This document shows, in pieces, positions 7,042 through 14,329 of a stretch of 16,999 nucleotides of DNA (the stretch's first letter is position 1; each line of letters starts with the position of its first letter). The notes beneath the pieces were generated by a model. That model saw only the letters and a program-made list of their open reading frames with translations, ran no database searches and had not been told where the DNA came from. The DNA comes from Nitratireductor sp. Lineage in GTDB: Bacteria; Pseudomonadota; Alphaproteobacteria; Rhizobiales; Rhizobiaceae. The stretch covers positions 11,645 through 28,643 of the forward strand of contig JAGRLQ010000021.1 of NCBI GenBank assembly GCA_020441735.1, in the 5' to 3' direction. The translations under genes and the position numbers were made by a program.

Positions 7042-8585
7042 TAGGCGTTTTCCGTGTTCAGCAGCTTCAGCGGCGTCATGAACAGGATCTGCAGGTCGAG
7101 CAGCAGCGACCAGTTTTCGATGTAGTACAGATCGCAGTTGACGCGCTGCTTGATTTTCTCTTCATCATCCACCTCGCCACGCCAGCCATTGATCTGCGCC
7201 CAGCCGGTGACGCCGGGTTTGACCTTGTGACGGGCGAAATAGCCATCGACCACCTCGTCCCACAGCCGGTTGGCGGTATGAGCGTTGACGGCATGGGGGC
7301 GGGGACCGACCAGCGACAGGCCGCCCTGCAGCACGTTGAAGAGCTGCGGCAGTTCGTCGATCGAGGTCTTGCGGATGAACCGGCCCACACGGGTAACCCT
7401 CGGATCGCCCTTGGTGACGACCTGCTTGGCATCCGGATCAGCCATTTCGTGATACATCGAACGGAATTTCAGGACGTCCACCACCTGGTTGTTGAAGCCG
7501 TAGCGCTTCTGGCGGAACAGGACCGGTCCCTTGCTTTCCAGCTTGATTGCCAGCGCCGTTATCAGCATCACCGGGCTCAGCAGGACAAGCGCGAGGCTGG
7601 CAAAGAACAGGTCGAAAATACGCTTGCTGACCGCATCCCAGTTGGCGATGGGTTTTTCGAAAACGTCGAGAAAGGGAACAGAACCCTCATAGCTGTAAGC
7701 GCGCGGGCGGAAGCGCAGCTTGTTGGTATGCGCTGACAGGCGGATATCGACCGGCAGAACCCAAAGGCGCTTGAGCAACTGCAGCACGCGGTTTTCGGCG
7801 CTGAGCGGCAGGGTAACGATCAGCATGTCGATACGCGCCATGCGGCCGAATTCAACGAGTTCTGCAATCGTGCCGAGCTTGGGATAGCCGACTACCACGG
7901 GTGGCGAGCGGTCGCCTGAACGGTCGTCAAAGATGCCGCAGACACGGATATCGGAACTGTATTGCGCTTCCAGCGTGCGGATGAGTTCGGCAGCCGGTTC
8001 GCCGCCGCCGACGATCACCGCGCGGCGCTCCAGCCTTCCGTCGCTCATCAGCCGGCGCGTGTAGTAGGTCAGCCAGGCTCGGAAAATGACGAGAAAGCTG
8101 CCGCCTGCAACCAGCCATGAGCCGAACCAGACGCGGGAATACTCCTCGCTCATCTTGGCAAAAAAGCCGAGCACGACCAGAAGCAGCATGGCAAAGCCGA
8201 AACCGGCAACGGCCTTGGAAATCTGGGCCACGAGATTGCGGAACGTTTCCATCTGATAGCCGTCAATCGCCTGAATGCCGGCGACGGTCAGAAAGCTGCC
8301 GAGAATGGCTGCCGCGAGATACAGACCACCCTGATAGGCGTTGGGCGCCACGTAGAGCATGTAGATCAGCATCGAAATGCCGCTGAGAACCAGAAACTCC
8401 GTAAGGCGGGCAAAACCGGCAATGAAACCCGGTGCAACGACGTTCGAGGAGAACTGCTCGGCAACCTGTTTGGCGAGTTCGTTGAGTTCGATCTTGCGCG
8501 CTTCATCGACGCCGCTTTCGGCCGTGATCTCGCGAATGCGGCGGCTCGAAAAAATCTCTTTGGCTTCTTTGGTATCGGTTGCCAT
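7038..8585 (-). CDS. Undecaprenyl-phosphate hexose-1-phosphate transferase (WcaJ/UppE-like)
   Basis: This enzyme starts polysaccharide repeat-unit synthesis by moving a sugar-1-phosphate from a UDP-sugar to undecaprenyl phosphate. The 515-aa product has membrane segments at about 62-80, 86-106, 126-143 and 154-172. A Rossmann-like domain (CoA_binding_3 type) with AVIVGGGEPAAELIRTL (189-205) follows, then a reentrant helix (about 322-348) and the catalytic domain. Catalytic signatures are KFRSMY (373-378), SIDELPQLFNVLQGGLSLVGPRP (408-430, acidic pair D410-E411) and KPGVTGWAQING (456-467). ATG at 8585 is preceded by GGGGAAAC. It overlaps the polymerase gene downstream. From memory, the PHPT of the Agrobacterium unipolar polysaccharide locus is UppE; orthology here is inferred, so no symbol is assigned. 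Sugar specificity cannot be read from sequence. Confidence 0.92.
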   Translation of the reverse strand: MATDTKEAKEIFSSRRIREITAESGVDEARKIELNELAKQVAEQFSSNVVAPGFIAGFARLTEFLVLSGISMLIYMLYVAPNAYQGGLYLAAAILGSFLTVAGIQAIDGYQMETFRNLVAQISKAVAGFGFAMLLLVVLGFFAKMSEEYSRVWFGSWLVAGGSFLVIFRAWLTYYTRRLMSDGRLERRAVIVGGGEPAAELIRTLEAQYSSDIRVCGIFDDRSGDRSPPVVVGYPKLGTIAELVEFGRMARIDMLIVTLPLSAENRVLQLLKRLWVLPVDIRLSAHTNKLRFRPRAYSYEGSVPFLDVFEKPIANWDAVSKRIFDLFFASLALVLLSPVMLITALAIKLESKGPVLFRQKRYGFNNQVVDVLKFRSMYHEMADPDAKQVVTKGDPRVTRVGRFIRKTSIDELPQLFNVLQGGLSLVGPRPHAVNAHTANRLWDEVVDGYFARHKVKPGVTGWAQINGWRGEVDDEEKIKQRVNCDLYYIENWSLLLDLQILFMTPLKLLNTENAY

Positions 8586-8682
8586 GGTTTCCCCGGTCTG
8601 CTGTCACAGGATTCTGGGCGGCTGTGCCGGTTTATCCTGTTTTGAGAGTGTGAATAACCTATGGGAAATTCTTACGCGAAAT

Positions 8683-8697
8683 TGCCTAACAAACCGG
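8683..8697 (+). repeat. Direct repeat copy 1, TGCCTAACAA(A)CCGG
   Basis: This copy reads TGCCTAACAAACCGG. The second copy at 8746-8759 is identical except that it lacks one A. The copies start 63 bp apart, close to six helical turns, so a protein bound at both would sit on the same face of the DNA. Confidence 0.65.
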
Positions 8698-8745
8698 TAC
8701 CAGACTGTCCGGATTTGAGCCGGATTACGCCTGCTGCTGGCAAAA

Positions 8746-8759
8746 TGCCTAACAACCGG
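8746..8759 (+). repeat. Direct repeat copy 2, TGCCTAACAACCGG
   Basis: This is the second copy of the element at 8683-8697. It extends to the right into GATAACGCC, and that extended form resembles the site at 14308-14327 upstream of the acyltransferase/deacetylase pair (17 of 20 positions identical). Confidence 0.65.
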
Positions 8760-8764
8760 ATAAC
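8749..8764. promoter_or_regulatory. Imperfect CtrA-like box (CTAA-N7-ATAAC)
   Basis: Six of eight bases match the CtrA consensus TTAA-N7-TTAA with correct spacing, and the trailing C is present. TTGGTTAA (8768-8775), the complement of TTAACCAA, resembles a CtrA half-site. It lies about 165 bp before the start of the hexose-phosphate transferase gene. Taken alone it is weak; it gains support from its similarity to the better site at 14309-14324. Confidence 0.35.
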
Positions 8765-8791
8765 GCCTTGGTTAAAATCCGGCTGTCGGTC

Positions 8792-9922
8792 TTAGTTGCG
8801 GCAGGCGCGATAGGCTTCCATCACGTCGCGCGCCATCACCTCGACGGAAAAACGCTCCCGCAATGCGCTGCGCATCTTTTTCGCCTGAATTGCCTGGTTG
8901 CCGTCATCAAGCGCTGTGCGCATGGCTTCCGCCAGCGCTTCATCGCTGCCGGGCTTGACCAGTCTGCCGGCATCTGCGGCAAAAATCTCCGGAATGCCGC
9001 CAACGTCGGTGCAGATTACCGGTTTTTGCGCCGCAATCGCTTCCAGAACGATGTAGGGCATGGATTCTGCCCGGCTCGGCACTACCACGGTGCGGGCCAG
9101 CGCAAAGGCCTCTCGCGCCGGCATGGCATCGTGAACGGTGATGTTTTCGCCAAGGCCGAGATCGGCAATCATCGTCTGATAGCGCTCTTTGTCGGGGCCA
9201 TCGCCTACGAAGTGCGCCGTTATCTTGTGACCCGACGCCTGGAGGCGGGCAAGCGCCCGAAGGAACACGTCGGGGCCCTTCAGATCGCGCATCATGCCGA
9301 TATAGAGAAAATCAGCCGCCCCCTTCGAAGGCGCCACCGGCTCGAATTCCGCTTGGCTCAGGCCATTATAGACCAGCCTTGTGGGGCAGCGCGGCATGCC
9401 GATCTTTTCACGGTAACCCTGCTGCTCGTAATCGCTGACGAAGATGAGGCAGTCGGTCAGCCGTTCCATGGTCCGCTCAAGCGCAAAGAACAGCTTTCCC
9501 TTCATGCTACCGGCATCGTAGTGAATCGAGCCGCCATGGGGGCAATAAAGACGGGCAACGCGGGAACCTGATACCCGTAACACTGAGCCGATGATGCGTG
9601 CATAAGCGCCGCCTTTGGCGCCGTGTGAATGCAATACATCCGGCTGCAAATCCTTGAAATGTTTGTAACTTTTGTAGAAGGCTGCAAGATCGCCCGGGGT
9701 AATGGCCCGCCGCATCGGAATGCGCGTAAGTCCCAGCGCCAGCTTCGGTTTTATTTCTTCGAACAGCCGCTCTTCATGGGCGCCGCCGGTAAGCGAGTCG
9801 CAGAAGATGCCGATCTCGTGCCCTTGGGCACTGTGGATATTGATCAGGTCACGAACGTGGCGGAAGATGCCGCCGACCGGCGATCTGAAACAATGGATGA
9901 TCCGTAGCGGGTCGTCGGGCAT
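8792..9922 (-). CDS. Glycosyltransferase family 4 (GT-B fold)
   Basis: The 376-aa product is a cytoplasmic GT-B enzyme that would add a sugar from a nucleotide donor to the lipid-linked intermediate. Seen are the N-terminal glycine motif PVGGIFRHV (15-23), DVLHSHGAKGGAYARI (95-110), a central FLYIGMMRDLKGPDVFLRAL (205-224) starting the C-terminal Rossmann domain, and the family EX7E motif with E286 and E294 in ESMPYIVLEA. Next come PVICTDVGGIPEI (301-313) and GRLVKPGSDEALAEAM. The start ATG lies 14 bp after the stop of the exporter gene, so the two are co-transcribed. It is the only elongating glycosyltransferase in the window. Donor and acceptor cannot be inferred. Confidence 0.92.
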   Translation of the reverse strand: MPDDPLRIIHCFRSPVGGIFRHVRDLINIHSAQGHEIGIFCDSLTGGAHEERLFEEIKPKLALGLTRIPMRRAITPGDLAAFYKSYKHFKDLQPDVLHSHGAKGGAYARIIGSVLRVSGSRVARLYCPHGGSIHYDAGSMKGKLFFALERTMERLTDCLIFVSDYEQQGYREKIGMPRCPTRLVYNGLSQAEFEPVAPSKGAADFLYIGMMRDLKGPDVFLRALARLQASGHKITAHFVGDGPDKERYQTMIADLGLGENITVHDAMPAREAFALARTVVVPSRAESMPYIVLEAIAAQKPVICTDVGGIPEIFAADAGRLVKPGSDEALAEAMRTALDDGNQAIQAKKMRSALRERFSVEVMARDVMEAYRACRN

Positions 9923-9936
9923 CTGTCGGGCGGGCC

Positions 9937-10569
9937 TCAGAAAAGCCGTTCGCGAATGTAGATCGTGTCACCCGGCAGCACTGGATCACTCAGCGGCACC
10001 CGGCCGTTGAGCACCTTGCCGTTGATGCTTCGGGTGATGTCGGCATTGGCTTGCAGCGCCCGCGGCGTAAACCCGCCGGCAACGGCTACGGCGTTCTGCA
10101 CCGTCATTCCGGGCACATAGACATACTGTCCGGCCGATCCAACTTCTCCCATTACGAAAACAGGCCGGTAGCGCTCCACTTCCACCGACACATCGGGGTC
10201 GCGGATGAAGCCGTTGCGAAGCTTTGCAGCAATATCCGCCTCGATCTGTTTCGGGGTCCGGCCGCGCGCAGCGACGCTGCCGACCAGCGGAAAGGCGATA
10301 TAGCCGGCCTTGTCGACGGAATAGGAGTTGGTCAACTCCTTCTGTTCGAACACGGTTATGCGAACAGCGTCACCGGCATCGAGCAGATAGGGCTGCTGAA
10401 GTGCTGCGTGAAAGGCCTCGTCCACCGGCTGATAGGTTGCGCATCCGGCTACAAGCATGGCGGCGACGCCAAGCGTGCCAAAACCGCGCGCCAGCGCATT
10501 CCGCACGCGCCGCAATTGGCCGGCCGGCGGTGCCGGGAGGAAAAAACGGGAAGGGTACTTTGGATACAT
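9937..10569 (-). CDS. Polysaccharide export lipoprotein, short Wza/GumB-like OPX protein
   Basis: OPX proteins carry polysaccharide across the periplasm and outer membrane. The product (210 aa from this start) has a basic N-terminus, a hydrophobic stretch and a lipobox VAGC, with the lipidated Cys at residue 43. A polysaccharide export domain (about 58-130) includes YLLDAGDAVRITVFEQKELTNSYSVD and FIRDPDVSVEVERY. One SLBB domain (about 132-190) has VFVMGEVGSAGQYVYVPGMTVQNAVAVAGGFT. It ends at IYIRERLF, without the long C-terminal amphipathic helix by which E. coli Wza spans the outer membrane. GTG (10572) directly precedes ATG (10569); I prefer ATG because GGAAAG is then better spaced. It leads the four-gene minus-strand series and is divergent from the co-polymerase gene. 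Confidence 0.9.
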   Translation of the reverse strand: MYPKYPSRFFLPAPPAGQLRRVRNALARGFGTLGVAAMLVAGCATYQPVDEAFHAALQQPYLLDAGDAVRITVFEQKELTNSYSVDKAGYIAFPLVGSVAARGRTPKQIEADIAAKLRNGFIRDPDVSVEVERYRPVFVMGEVGSAGQYVYVPGMTVQNAVAVAGGFTPRALQANADITRSINGKVLNGRVPLSDPVLPGDTIYIRERLF

Positions 10570-10789
10570 CACGCTTTCCGCAAGAAGAGGGACTGCCGGT
10601 TCTCCGGCTTGTCCCTTAATCCCCCATTAAGGTTAATGCCGGGTAAAGGCCGGCCGTGCCGCATCCAACAAAGTTCCCTGTAATGTCGAACTTGAGGCAA
10701 AATTGCTTGCCGGCAGCCGCCGCGTCTTAACCCGATGGAAACCATGTTCCTTCATGATCTGCTCACTTTTGTTGTTATGGAGTGGAAAC
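10570..10789. promoter_or_regulatory. Divergent control region, exporter (left) and co-polymerase (right)
   Basis: This 220-bp region must drive the exporter-led series leftward and the Wzz-like gene rightward. It contains a perfect CtrA consensus box (10616-10630) and an overlapping inverted repeat CATTAA-GG-TTAATG (10625-10638). Near the right side is a GGCAA-N6-TTGCC repeat (about 10695-10710). The + strand gene has GGAG (10779-10782) seven bases before its ATG. No standard -35/-10 pair stands out, which would be compatible with activator-dependent promoters. Confidence 0.55.
10616..10630. promoter_or_regulatory. Perfect CtrA-type binding box TTAA-N7-TTAA
   Basis: TTAA at 10616-10619 and TTAA at 10627-10630 are separated by exactly seven bases, the full consensus of the alphaproteobacterial cell-cycle regulator CtrA. 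A further TTAA follows at 10633-10636. The box lies about 47-61 bp upstream of the exporter start and about 160 bp upstream of the co-polymerase start. TTAA is infrequent in this GC-rich DNA, so a paired match in an intergenic control region is suggestive, but binding is not shown. Confidence 0.55.
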
Positions 10790-12976
10790 ATGTCAGGCGC
10801 GCGTTCGCTTTCTGCCGATGTGGATATTGATATCAAGGGGCTGCTTTCATCGGTCTGGCGGAAGAGGTTTCTTCTTTTGCTGGTTACGCTTGTGGGCGGT
10901 GCATTGCTGTTTGCAGCGCTCAGTGCGATTTCGCCGCGCTACAAGTCGGATGCGCAGATTCTGATCAAGAAGCGTGAATCGGTCTTCACCCGTATCCAGA
11001 CCAATGAGTTTCAGCAGAATGGCGGCGAATTCGACGAGCAGGCCGTCAAGAGCCAGGTACTGGTGCTGAACTCCGATGATCTCGCCGCTCAGGTGATCAA
11101 GAAGCTCAATCTGGAAAATCATGCCGAGTTTCAGGCTTCCTCAGGCAAGGGCCTGCTCTCGCTGGCAACCAGCCTGCTCTCATCGCCGGAAGACAACAGC
11201 CCGGTGGCAGGCGCGCCGGACAGTGGTTTCAACGTCTCGCCGAAAGTGCTCAAGAAGTTCAAGGAACAGCTGCTTGTCTACGTGGCTGAAAAGTCCCGCG
11301 TGATCATCGTGGAGTTCTGGGCGCGCGACAAGCGGCTGGCCCGCGATGTGCCCAACACGCTGGCCAATCTTTATCTTGAGACGACGCGCAATGCGACGCT
11401 GGAAACCGATTCTAGCGCAACCGAATGGCTGGGCCCTGAGATCGAGGAACTTCGTCAGAAGGTGAGCCAGGCCGAGGCCAAGGTTGCCGAGTTCCGCTCC
11501 CAGTCCGATATTCTGCTCGGCAACAACAATGCCCTGTTGGCTACCCAGCAGCTCTCCGAGGTTTCTTCCGAACTCTCCCGCGTACGCGCCGAGCGTACCG
11601 GTGCCGAGGCACGCATAGATACCATCCGCACAGCGCTTGCCAATGGCGGTTCGCTGGATGTCATTCCGGAGGTTATTTCTTCCCCGCTGATCCAGCGCCT
11701 GCGCGAACGCCAGGTGACGACCCAGGCGGAAATTTCCGAACTATCGACGACGCTGCTGCCCAATCATCCGCGCATCAAGGCGCTGCGCTCGCAAATGCCG
11801 GAAATCGAAAACCAGATCCGCAAGGCTGCGCGCGACATTCTGACCAGCCTTGAAAACAACGTCGAACGCTCCCGCAAGCAGGAGGAAGTTCTGCTGCAGG
11901 AAGTCAATCGCTTCAAATCGGAATCAGCCCGTGTCGGCGAGGCCGAGGTGCAGTTGCGCGCACTCGAACGCGAGGCCGCCGCCCAGCGCGAGCGCCTGGA
12001 AGGTTATCTCGTACGCTTCAACGAAGCCGAGAGCCGGCAGAATTCGGGCTATGCAGCAAGCGAAGCCAAGATCATTGAACATGCGGTTTTGCCTGCAAAC
12101 CACTATTTCCCGAAAGTGGTTCCCTTCACCCTGGCCGGCATGACGGCGCTTGTGGTGTTGGGCGTTATCAGCGTCCTGACATTTGAACTGTTGAGTGGCC
12201 GGGCCTTCAAGCCGGTGGCGCCTATCCGCGAGGAAGACTATCCGGTGCGGGCCGAGCCCCAAACGGCAGCACCTGTTGCACCACCAGTCTCCGCAGTACC
12301 GGTCGCCAATGCCGCAACCGCTCCGCCGCTGGTGCCGGGTGAGGGCGACCTGATGCAGGATGCGCTCGTTCCGCCCCGCAGCCGGGAAGCCGCCAACGAC
12401 ACCGATGCCTTTGCCCCGGAGTTTGCCCTCCAGGCACTGGAAAACATGGGCAGCGCGATGATTGCCGTCGCCAATCCGTCAGGCAGAAGCGACAACAGGG
12501 CTCTGGTGAGCGAAATCGCCCGTCATCTGTCGGCCAGCGGAAAATCGGTTGTGGTTGCTGATTTCTCCGGCAATGGCGCAACCGCGCTGAAAATGCTCGG
12601 CAGCCTGCCGCAAGCAGGCTTCTTCGATGTTCTCGCAGGCCGTGCGCCGTTGCGCGATGTCCTGTTCATCGATGAGGCGAGCGGCGCTCATGTGCTGGCT
12701 TCCGGGCGCAATGAAGCGGGCGTTGAAATGGGCAACCTCGGCCAGATGGCAGAGGCGCTCTCGGCAAGCTACGATTTTGCGATCTTCGATTGCGGCGATG
12801 CCGGCATGGCAGGCGTTTCGCGCATCGCCGGCAACGAGACTGTCGTTCTCATTCCGGTCGCGGAGGAAAGCATGGAGAAGGGCAGGCAGACCGAACGCGA
12901 ATTCAAGGCAGCGGGCTTTTCAGAAGCCATCATGCTGCGTGATCAGCAGGCCGTCGCAGCAGCGCATGTTGCCTGA
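10790..12976 (+). CDS. Wzz/GumC-type polysaccharide co-polymerase with degenerate BY-kinase domain
   Basis: Such proteins control chain length and couple polymerisation to export across the inner membrane. The 728-aa product has a cytoplasmic start, TM1 (about 27-47), a Wzz domain with SPRYKSDAQILIKK, and a long periplasmic coiled-coil region (about 215-410) including TLLPNHPRIKALRSQ (321-335). TM2 (443-467), a Pro/Ala-rich linker (about 473-530) and a C-terminal ParA/BY-kinase-like domain (about 548-728) follow. That domain keeps the fold pattern (VVVAD, 587-591; FAIFDCG, 663-669). Its P-loop position reads VANPSGRSDNRAL (560-572) without the GK[ST] signature, and no tyrosine cluster ends the protein, so kinase activity is unlikely. 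I chose ATG 10790 for its GGAG site and typical N-terminus; an in-frame start at 10703 is less likely. Confidence 0.9.
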   Translation: MSGARSLSADVDIDIKGLLSSVWRKRFLLLLVTLVGGALLFAALSAISPRYKSDAQILIKKRESVFTRIQTNEFQQNGGEFDEQAVKSQVLVLNSDDLAAQVIKKLNLENHAEFQASSGKGLLSLATSLLSSPEDNSPVAGAPDSGFNVSPKVLKKFKEQLLVYVAEKSRVIIVEFWARDKRLARDVPNTLANLYLETTRNATLETDSSATEWLGPEIEELRQKVSQAEAKVAEFRSQSDILLGNNNALLATQQLSEVSSELSRVRAERTGAEARIDTIRTALANGGSLDVIPEVISSPLIQRLRERQVTTQAEISELSTTLLPNHPRIKALRSQMPEIENQIRKAARDILTSLENNVERSRKQEEVLLQEVNRFKSESARVGEAEVQLRALEREAAAQRERLEGYLVRFNEAESRQNSGYAASEAKIIEHAVLPANHYFPKVVPFTLAGMTALVVLGVISVLTFELLSGRAFKPVAPIREEDYPVRAEPQTAAPVAPPVSAVPVANAATAPPLVPGEGDLMQDALVPPRSREAANDTDAFAPEFALQALENMGSAMIAVANPSGRSDNRALVSEIARHLSASGKSVVVADFSGNGATALKMLGSLPQAGFFDVLAGRAPLRDVLFIDEASGAHVLASGRNEAGVEMGNLGQMAEALSASYDFAIFDCGDAGMAGVSRIAGNETVVLIPVAEESMEKGRQTEREFKAAGFSEAIMLRDQQAVAAAHVA

Positions 12977-13017
12977 GAAAAACCATTGAGGCTGAGGAGA
13001 TTTTGAGGTCCGGCTGC

Positions 13018-14253
13018 TTACAGCGGTAGCCGGGCCTTTAGTTTGCGCAGGTCCTTGTACAGGGACCAGTAACGCTCGTCTTCGCGAACGATGCGGCGGA
13101 AATTTCCGAACAACCGGCGCAGGATGATCACCGGCAGTGCCATGCGGTTGAACGGCATCAGCGTCTCGTAAGTCTCGATGCGCTCCGAACTCCAGGAACG
13201 CTTGTAGCGCTCGTCGCCAGCACCCAGATCCATCTGGATATAGCCCTGGCGGCATAGCTCCTTGGCCACCAGATAAAGCAGCATCTCGCCGGGCGACAGT
13301 TTCTCCCATCCGCTTGCAATCGATGAGAAGTAGCCGGAAAACCGGTTGTTGTGCGAGCCGCCGCCGAAAATGGCGACAATCTCCCCGCCGACCTTCAACG
13401 CAAATATCTGCAACAGCGGCTCATCGGCGTGCGCGGACTTGCGTGCCAGGGTCTTGAGAAAGACCTTGGTTTCCTGATCGGCGAAGACGTCGCGGATTCC
13501 AAGTTCTTTCAAGCGCCGCGACTTCTGTTCGAAGAAGATATCGATAATGTGCTCGATTTCGGTAAGGCAGCGCGGCATGAGAAACTCGTAGCCGCCCATC
13601 TCGTCTGCCATGCGTACCTGCTGGCGAAACTTCTTGCGCTTGCGCTTGGCATTGCCGCGGGCAAGCGTTTCTTCAAAGCCGCCTTCAAGGTTGAGCACAT
13701 AGGCCGGATTGCCGGTGCGCTGCGCAGTGGAGCCCCTGACCGGGTTGGGTTTGCCGAGCCAGATTTCCGGCTGACAACACAGCGCAATGTAACCGACACC
13801 CGGCAGGATGCGGCGCAGCCGGCGATAGATGCGGTCGAAACATTGTGGTCCGAGCCTGTCGGCGAACTCGGGCGCGACTATGCCGATGTTGAAATTGACA
13901 TGGCTGCCGCCAACGAATTTCAGCCGTCGCACCCAGCTTTCGTGCATCGACATGGGCAGAATGAAGACGATCTTGCCCTCATGCCGGCCGACGGCGATGA
14001 AGGGCTGTTCGTGCTTGGCGGCGCCGTATTCCTTCAGATAGGTCTCGATCCACTCGAAACGCTGATAAACGGAGACGGGAGCTGTCGTTTCCAGTGCTTC
14101 CCATTCTTCCTTCAGGCCCTGCACACTGCCATGGATCGACAAATCGATATCATCCGCGAAAAGGTGGACACCTTTCACGGCTGGGACAGATTGCCGGGCG
14201 TTCAGTATTGCGGTGGGCGGCACGATATACTCGCTGCTTTTCTTCGCGGGCAA
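13018..14253 (-). CDS. GNAT/FemAB-like acyltransferase (CelD/BcsL family)
   Basis: The 411-aa product resembles the CelD/BcsL family (Acetyltransf_6), GNAT-fold enzymes found in many polysaccharide loci and thought to acylate sugars or precursors. Recognisable features are EEWEALETTAPVSVYQRFEWIETYLKEYG (about 49-77), ending in the aromatic QRFEW element. A basic stretch NAKRKRKKFRQQVRMADEMG follows, and then the late GNAT-like block with ALKVGGEIVAIFGGG, FSGYFSSIASGWEKLSPGEMLLYLVAKELC and MDLGAGDERYKRSW. No signal peptide or membrane segment is seen, so it acts in the cytoplasm. The start is TTG at 14253 with no strong ribosome-binding site, and a downstream start is possible. It converges with the co-polymerase gene (41-bp gap) and is divergent from the deacetylase gene. 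The substrate is unknown. Confidence 0.82.
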   Translation of the reverse strand: MPAKKSSEYIVPPTAILNARQSVPAVKGVHLFADDIDLSIHGSVQGLKEEWEALETTAPVSVYQRFEWIETYLKEYGAAKHEQPFIAVGRHEGKIVFILPMSMHESWVRRLKFVGGSHVNFNIGIVAPEFADRLGPQCFDRIYRRLRRILPGVGYIALCCQPEIWLGKPNPVRGSTAQRTGNPAYVLNLEGGFEETLARGNAKRKRKKFRQQVRMADEMGGYEFLMPRCLTEIEHIIDIFFEQKSRRLKELGIRDVFADQETKVFLKTLARKSAHADEPLLQIFALKVGGEIVAIFGGGSHNNRFSGYFSSIASGWEKLSPGEMLLYLVAKELCRQGYIQMDLGAGDERYKRSWSSERIETYETLMPFNRMALPVIILRRLFGNFRRIVREDERYWSLYKDLRKLKARLPL

Positions 14254-14308
14254 GCTATCAACCGAATCTAAACAATCAATGATTAGCTTGGGTCCCTGTC
14301 AGTCTTCC

Positions 14309-14324
14309 CTAACAACAGGTTAAC
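14309..14324. promoter_or_regulatory. CtrA-like box CTAA-N7-TTAAC between acyltransferase and deacetylase genes
   Basis: Seven of eight bases match TTAA-N7-TTAA with correct spacing and the trailing C is present. The site lies in the 76-bp divergent gap (14254-14329), about 56-71 bp before the acyltransferase start and only 5 bp before the ATG assigned to the deacetylase. The surrounding 20 bp (14308-14327) match 17 of 20 positions of 8748-8767 upstream of the hexose-phosphate transferase gene, in the same orientation relative to the minus-strand genes. Confidence 0.5.
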
Positions 14325-14329
14325 ACCCA

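Larger units (their letters stand above)
8586..8791 (-). promoter_or_regulatory. Control region upstream of the hexose-phosphate transferase gene
   Basis: This 206-bp gap separates two minus-strand gene pairs. It carries two copies of a TGCCTAACAA(A)CCGG element, a CtrA-like box (8749-8764), a half-site-like TTGGTTAA (8768-8775), several CCGGAT hexamers and an inverted repeat CCGGAT-N15-ATCCGG (8756-8782). The density of short repeats suggests an internal promoter for the transferase-polymerase pair, separate from the promoter upstream of the exporter gene. I cannot fix -35/-10 hexamers with confidence. Confidence 0.5.

Noticed and set aside
8686..8701. CTAA-N7-GTAC as a third CtrA box
   Set aside because: Only five of eight positions match. 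It is kept as a copy of the direct repeat but not as a CtrA site.
10703..10789. Upstream extension of the co-polymerase (29 extra residues from 10703)
   Set aside because: The start at 10790 has a well-placed GGAG and gives the normal Wzz N-terminus. The extension would add a second hydrophobic leader unlike the family.
13010..13033. Inverted repeat CCGGCT...AGCCGG at the end of the acyltransferase gene as a terminator
   Set aside because: It overlaps the stop codon and last codons, has a 12-base loop and no T-run on either strand, so termination is not supported.
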